A model generated the notes under the pieces. The model was not told where the DNA came from, ran no database searches, and was given only the letters and a program-made list of their open reading frames with translations. A stretch of DNA of 22,749 nucleotides from Hirudo medicinalis (lineage: Eukaryota; Annelida; Clitellata; Hirudinida; Hirudinidae): positions 135,280 through 158,028 of the forward strand of contig MPNW01000161.1 of NCBI GenBank assembly GCA_011800805.1, read 5' to 3'. How positions within the stretch are numbered: the first letter of the stretch is position 1; every line of letters begins with the position of its first letter. This document shows, piece after piece, positions 19,014-22,749 of this stretch. Made by a program: the position numbers and the translations under genes.

Positions 19014-19234
19014 CGATTGTTCGCAGTCAAATCAAGACCAGTGACATCAATTGGAGGCTTCGATAAATGTATTTATTTATTTAATGATATTACAGCATTA
19101 TAAATAATAATTTTATTTTCCTTTTGTTAATATATTTATAGAATTGTAAAGTACTATTTAATAAAAATCTACATTATTAAAATTGATAGTAAATAAAATT
19201 ATATTACATTATTATAAGTTATCCTAATTCATAT

Positions 19235-19425
19235 GTCGTGTTCGAAACCCAGCCTGCACTGCCGCAAGAGTCTCTTTTATTTATTTGATTAAAGTCCGGT
19301 GCATAACTAAGGTGATTTGGACCGCTTGCAAGAGTCTTTGGGAAGCAACTCTGTATAAATGGTTGACAAAATAGCGCCTCTGACGCTATGCGCTACACAA
19401 ATGAAGTGCATTTACATTTAAAATT
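19235..19425 (+). mobile_element. tRNA-derived SINE, 5'-truncated copy
   Basis: Begins inside a tRNA-like head with box B GTTCGAAAC (19240-19248) and CCTGCACT. Next is a body GCAAGAGTCT...ATAAATGGTTGACAAAA, then a hairpin AGCGC/GCGCT (19373-19394) and AAATGAAGTGCATTTA. Compared with the second copy it carries about 65 extra bases flanked by GCAAGAGTCT. The head and tail match the copy at 20560-20724 in the opposite orientation. Confidence 0.72.
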
Positions 19426-20460
19426 CATTAAAAATTAGCACATCTGTTTTCTTTAATTAAGTGGATGAGCCAATTAAATGAGGCCATTTGAATTTTAAAC
19501 TTTTAAACTTGTGATCTCTTAAAAAGTACTCACTTCACTCGAAATGTCTTATTTTGGTCGTTTTAAAAAATTAATTCATTTGTTTACGATTGATTTTATT
19601 TTCCTTATAAAACCATTATTCCAAAATGTCAAGCGTCATCCGAATATTTATGGTCCCCTGCATAACTCGGGATCACCATGGGACTATGAATTGAAAATAG
19701 TTGACCATATGATCCACTTTTCTTCCCATTCTGAACATGTCTGCAACCTCTTTATGCACTTTTCTGTTTGATATTTCCTTGAGAAGCTTCAAAATGAGTT
19801 TTATTCTGGCAAGTCGTGGGTAACAACCTTGTTTTGCCATTTAAAACTCTCGTTATTCACTTCAATCTTTGTTCTTGTGTCAACAGCTGATTTTTGAACA
19901 ACTCCAACATCTGAAACCGTTGTACCTTGTAATTATATTGGTACTGAATATACTGCACCATTCCTTTGTTGCCTGTTTATTTTCATCTAGTTTCTTGATG
20001 GAATTCTTGTTTAATTCGTCCACATTTTGGCAGATATCTTACATTTGTCTGCCCTGCATTTGAACTGCCTCACTAAATCACACAAGACCATGTTGCCATG
20101 CAATGAACGAACGTCTTAGGATATTTGATGAACCTCAATCTCCGCAACTTCGTAGACTGAAAGCAGAACTGTGCTTATGTTACAAGTTTCCTTCTGCAAA
20201 AGAGTGTCGTAAAAAGTATTGTTTACTATTTAACAGCATAATTTAACATCAATGTCATCTTTCTTATCGTTTACTAAAGTACTTTGACTGCAGAATTTAA
20301 TCCTTTGATCACCATCATCATCGTCATCTTCATCAACATCGTCATCGTCGTCGTCGTCATCATCATCAACATCGCCTCCTCTAAGGCAAACCCAGATAGC
20401 AAGGGTGGCTTTGAAATGATCCTCCTCCTACGCACCTTGCTGCTTGGTCTGCAAGACAAA
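19426..20460. other. Intergenic DNA, no gene called
   Basis: AT-rich. A 45-codon minus-strand stretch (about 19677-19810) reads LILKLLKEISNRKVHKEVAD, then MFRMGRKVDHMVNYF, with stops on both sides. It may be a decayed transposase or chance. Plus-strand frames here lack similarity I can name. Confidence 0.5.
20308..20371. repeat. (ATC/GTC)n microsatellite
   Basis: ATCATCGTCATCTTCATCAA-type triplets. Confidence 0.85.
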
Positions 20461-20825
20461 CATCAGTGCACAATGTTAGGAGATGATAACGGGTGAATAA
20501 GTCATGGTGAAATTGGCATTTCATACATCAGTGCATAATAACAGGAAATGATAATGGGTAAATGTACTTCATTTATATAGCTTTTTTGTCAACGATTTAT
20601 TTAGCACTCCTTTCCGAGGGCGCTTGTGGCAGTGCAGGCAGGGTTTCGAACGCGACGCATTACTACTGTCGCCATCACCGCCGCATGCGGGAACGAAACC
20701 CATTCGGCCAACCTGCACTAAACAAGCGATGTTGAAATTGGCATTTCATACATCAGTGCGTAATGGGAATTGATGATACCGGGTAAATATGTGATGTTGA
20801 GATTATCATTTCATGCCTCAATGTA
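20461..20825. repeat. About 66-bp tandem repeat interrupted by a SINE
   Basis: Units begin CATCAGTGC at 20461, 20527 and 20751, with a diverged one at 20817 (CCTCAATG). They contain GATGATAACGGGTAAAT and end TTGAAATTGGCATTTCATA. The second unit is split by the minus-strand SINE, with GGGTAAATGT on the left and GATGTTGAAATTGG on the right. Confidence 0.8.
20560..20724 (-). mobile_element. tRNA-derived SINE with complete class II tRNA-like head
   Basis: Read on the minus strand it opens with a tRNA-like module of 87 nt. GTGCAGG (complement of 20712-20718) pairs with CCTGCAC (complement of 20632-20638) as a 7-bp acceptor stem. Box A is TGGCCGAATGGG (20699-20710) and box B is GTTCGAAAC (20643-20651); both fit RNA polymerase III internal promoter consensus. 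The length suggests a Ser/Leu-type ancestor. The T stem no longer pairs, so it is not a functional tRNA gene. The body (CAAGCG...ATAAATCGTTGACAAAA) and end (AAATGAAGTACATTTA) follow, but the 3' hairpin is deleted. Confidence 0.75.
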
Positions 20826-21681
20826 GAGAGTTTTCAAAATCCTTCCACACGAAAACAGCAACCAATCCCTCATCGTAAGCGTTCATCACGTCGAAGAATT
20901 TCCTGCAAAACTTTCTTTCCTCCTGCAATCCAGACAAATTCGTGCACTTTGTTTACAAAGAAGAAACAAACAAAACAATGTTTCGATGATGTTTCGTCCA
21001 CGTTGTCCTCAAGAAGCATCCATTTCACCGTCCAGCCATCTCAGATTTCTCGGAATATTTGTCATTTATTAAGATAAACTTTAATAATTAATGCAATTGA
21101 AGTAATAAATGTTGATAATAAAAATAATTACGTGATTTTTAAATAAATAATGACCACATTGATTCTTGCCTTCCGATCAGTAACCAAGCGATCAGCAAAG
21201 AATGAAGAACAAATGATGTGTTCTCGTGGACAAGATTTCATTTTTAAAGATTTGTCTGTCAAATAAATGCTTTTTAGTGAATTAATTGTCAAAATTATTG
21301 CGTTTATGAGGACAATTATTTGTTATTATTCTCTTTTCTTTCGTTTCAGGAGTTGATCTTTAAAGTTGATTGATTTGTAAGATGTTTACGATAATAATAA
21401 TAATACTTTACAAATACTTTAACATTTACCATATTAATAATGATTCTCGAATACTTTCATATTTAAGATAAAAACAATAATTCGCATAAAATTTCCTGGA
21501 TATTTAGAAAAATATTAATATTTTGCAAATACAAGAATTTTATTGGTTTACAAAAACTTTTACAACATTTTCCACGACCACCTCATAAATTCAGTGCAAA
21601 ATAAATTCTACTCAGTGCGACTTTTTCGTTTGAATGCAAACATCTTGGAAACTAAAAAAATCAGAAACATTTCTTAGAAGT

Positions 21682-21682
<1 letters not shown>

Positions 21683-21730
<48 letters not shown>

Positions 21731-21735
21731 ATAAT
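21683..21735. repeat. (AAT)n microsatellite ending in its own complement
   Basis: About 13 AAT triplets followed by ATTATTATTAATAA, so the tract can fold back. Confidence 0.85.
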
Positions 21736-22102
21736 TTTTTATTTATTTCTGAACGAAATTCTGAAACTAAAAACAAAATTCACGGTGTATCCCAAGGGAA
21801 TATAATTCCCATCCAGCGGATAACCTGTTACAAAATGATTATAATATTGCGACAAATAGATAAGAATCTTTATATAACGGTTAAGATGAAAGTGAAGATG
21901 CGAACTTTACTGTTGACGAACATGAGATACGACTTGAAGATATGAAAATTGACGAATATGTGACAATTGAAGAAATAGATTAACTGAGGCAGTGCTGTGA
22001 CACAACCAAGGAAAAGCAAGCAAAATAAATAAATTCTTTACAGAGGGATGTTGGTAGAGAAGAATACCAGAGTGGACCTCGACAACGTATGGAGAATATT
22101 TA

Positions 22103-22150
22103 ATAAAAATAATAATAATAATAATAATTAGTATTATTATAATAATACTA
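22103..22150. repeat. (AAT)n/(ATT)n short inverted repeat
   Basis: AATAATAATAATAATAATTA followed by GTATTATTATAATAATAC. Confidence 0.75.
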
Positions 22151-22190
22151 AAGAATTGAATCAACTAACGATTTTGGGTTTCGGCTACGA

Positions 22191-22238
22191 ATCCTATATA
22201 ATCATAATCCTATATAATCATAATCCTACATAATCATT
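22191..22238. repeat. 16-bp tandem repeat, three copies
   Basis: Unit ATCCTATATAATCATA, with two exact copies and a third reading ATCCTACATAATCATT. Confidence 0.88.
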
Positions 22239-22749
22239 CATGCGGAACGAAACAACATTTCAATGAAATCTCGGAAAAAGTTCGCTTTGACGAAAGTCTT
22301 TTCACTTTTTGTAAAGTATTTTACGTTCAAATTAAGGTCTAAATTAACCTCAAATTTTGTGCTTAAGCTACATACGCGAATAATAAGCCTCCTATTTTGG
22401 AGATTTTTCCCGACACCAAAATTATTAGTTTATGAGACGTTATTATTCCTTATTATGATTAAAAGAATTTAATTATTTTTATTATAAATCAGATTGTTAA
22501 AAATGTCCCTAATGGTTATATCACCCACTAGTAGACTTTCAATCTCAAGTCATGCAAATTTTTCGATCGACTAGTTTTTCGTGAATAGGAAGGCCAAACT
22601 ACAGAACATGAAAGAATACTTCATATTCTAACGGTGTACTTGCCATCTGAGAGACACCTGAACGTTCCAGGTATGCAGGCCGATCGCATTTCTAGACATT
22701 CAGAAGTGGAGTCCCATTTACCGCATAAGTAGAAAATCAACAATGTTGT

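Larger units (their letters stand above)
20826..22749. other. AT-rich intergenic DNA, no gene recognised
   Basis: Contains AAT arrays, a 16-bp tandem repeat and a 33-codon acidic frame at 21885-21983 (DESEDANFTVDEHEIRLEDM and on) that has a stop just upstream and no known relatives. Nothing else supports a gene. Confidence 0.55.

Noticed and set aside
20284..20496. Hydrophobic 70-residue plus-strand frame
   Set aside because: Its hydrophobic part is a translated (ATC)n array, and the remainder runs into the 66-bp tandem repeat.
1..22749. CRISPR array, bacterial operon or phage system
   Set aside because: The tandem repeats here are microsatellites and minisatellites without uniform repeats and unique spacers; the spliced gene, LINE and SINEs show animal DNA.

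Overview
The window reads as animal (metazoan) nuclear DNA from an invertebrate. It is AT-rich and packed with trinucleotide microsatellites, mainly (GAT/ATC)n. It carries spliced coding exons with GT-AG introns of 61 bp to about 5 kb, a degraded non-LTR retrotransposon and tRNA-derived SINE-like copies. A lophotrochozoan such as an annelid or mollusc is my best guess, but nothing in the sequence fixes the species.

The centrepiece is one plus-strand, ten-exon gene, about 1806 to 14159. I assembled it by hand from reading frames, splice sites and matching intron phases. The join is 3471 nt and encodes 1156 residues plus a stop. It is recognisably a BCOR/BCORL1-family Polycomb (PRC1.1) corepressor. 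It has a long disordered N-terminal half with a PLDLS CtBP-binding-type motif and a PLDLT near-copy, a 17-serine tract, three ankyrin repeats with BCOR-specific wording (ETRLHQ..RLG, RPLH.AV...HL..VRLLL.YGADPTL), an acidic linker, and a PUFD-like domain that in vertebrates binds PCGF1. Unlike vertebrate BCOR, which stops soon after PUFD, this protein runs on for about 110 charged residues.

Layout: 1-1470, upstream DNA with GAT/ATC and ATTGATTGA repeats. 1471-1805, likely promoter and 5' UTR. 1806-3587 exon 1 and 3733-3787 exon 2. 3788-8765, a 5-kb intron with several GAT arrays and a broken CR1/L2-like LINE (about 6142-7250). 8766-10184, exons 3-7 (serine tract, basic region, ankyrin repeats). 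10185-13007, a 2.8-kb intron full of ATT, ATC and GAGT arrays. 13008-14159, exons 8-10 (linker, PUFD, tail). 14160-22749, 3' UTR and then AT-rich DNA with no convincing gene. That last part holds a 21-bp minisatellite (18.7-19.0 kb), two copies of a tRNA-derived SINE in opposite orientation (19.2 and 20.6 kb), and a roughly 66-bp tandem repeat into which one SINE has inserted.

The most interesting non-genic observation is that the LINE in intron 2 and the better preserved SINE share a 3' tail. It forms a short GC-rich hairpin whose two arms differ between the elements yet still pair. That is what a SINE mobilised by this LINE family would show. Two isolated N characters (6141, 11520) look like assembly joins inside repeats, and the second sits between near-duplicate segments.
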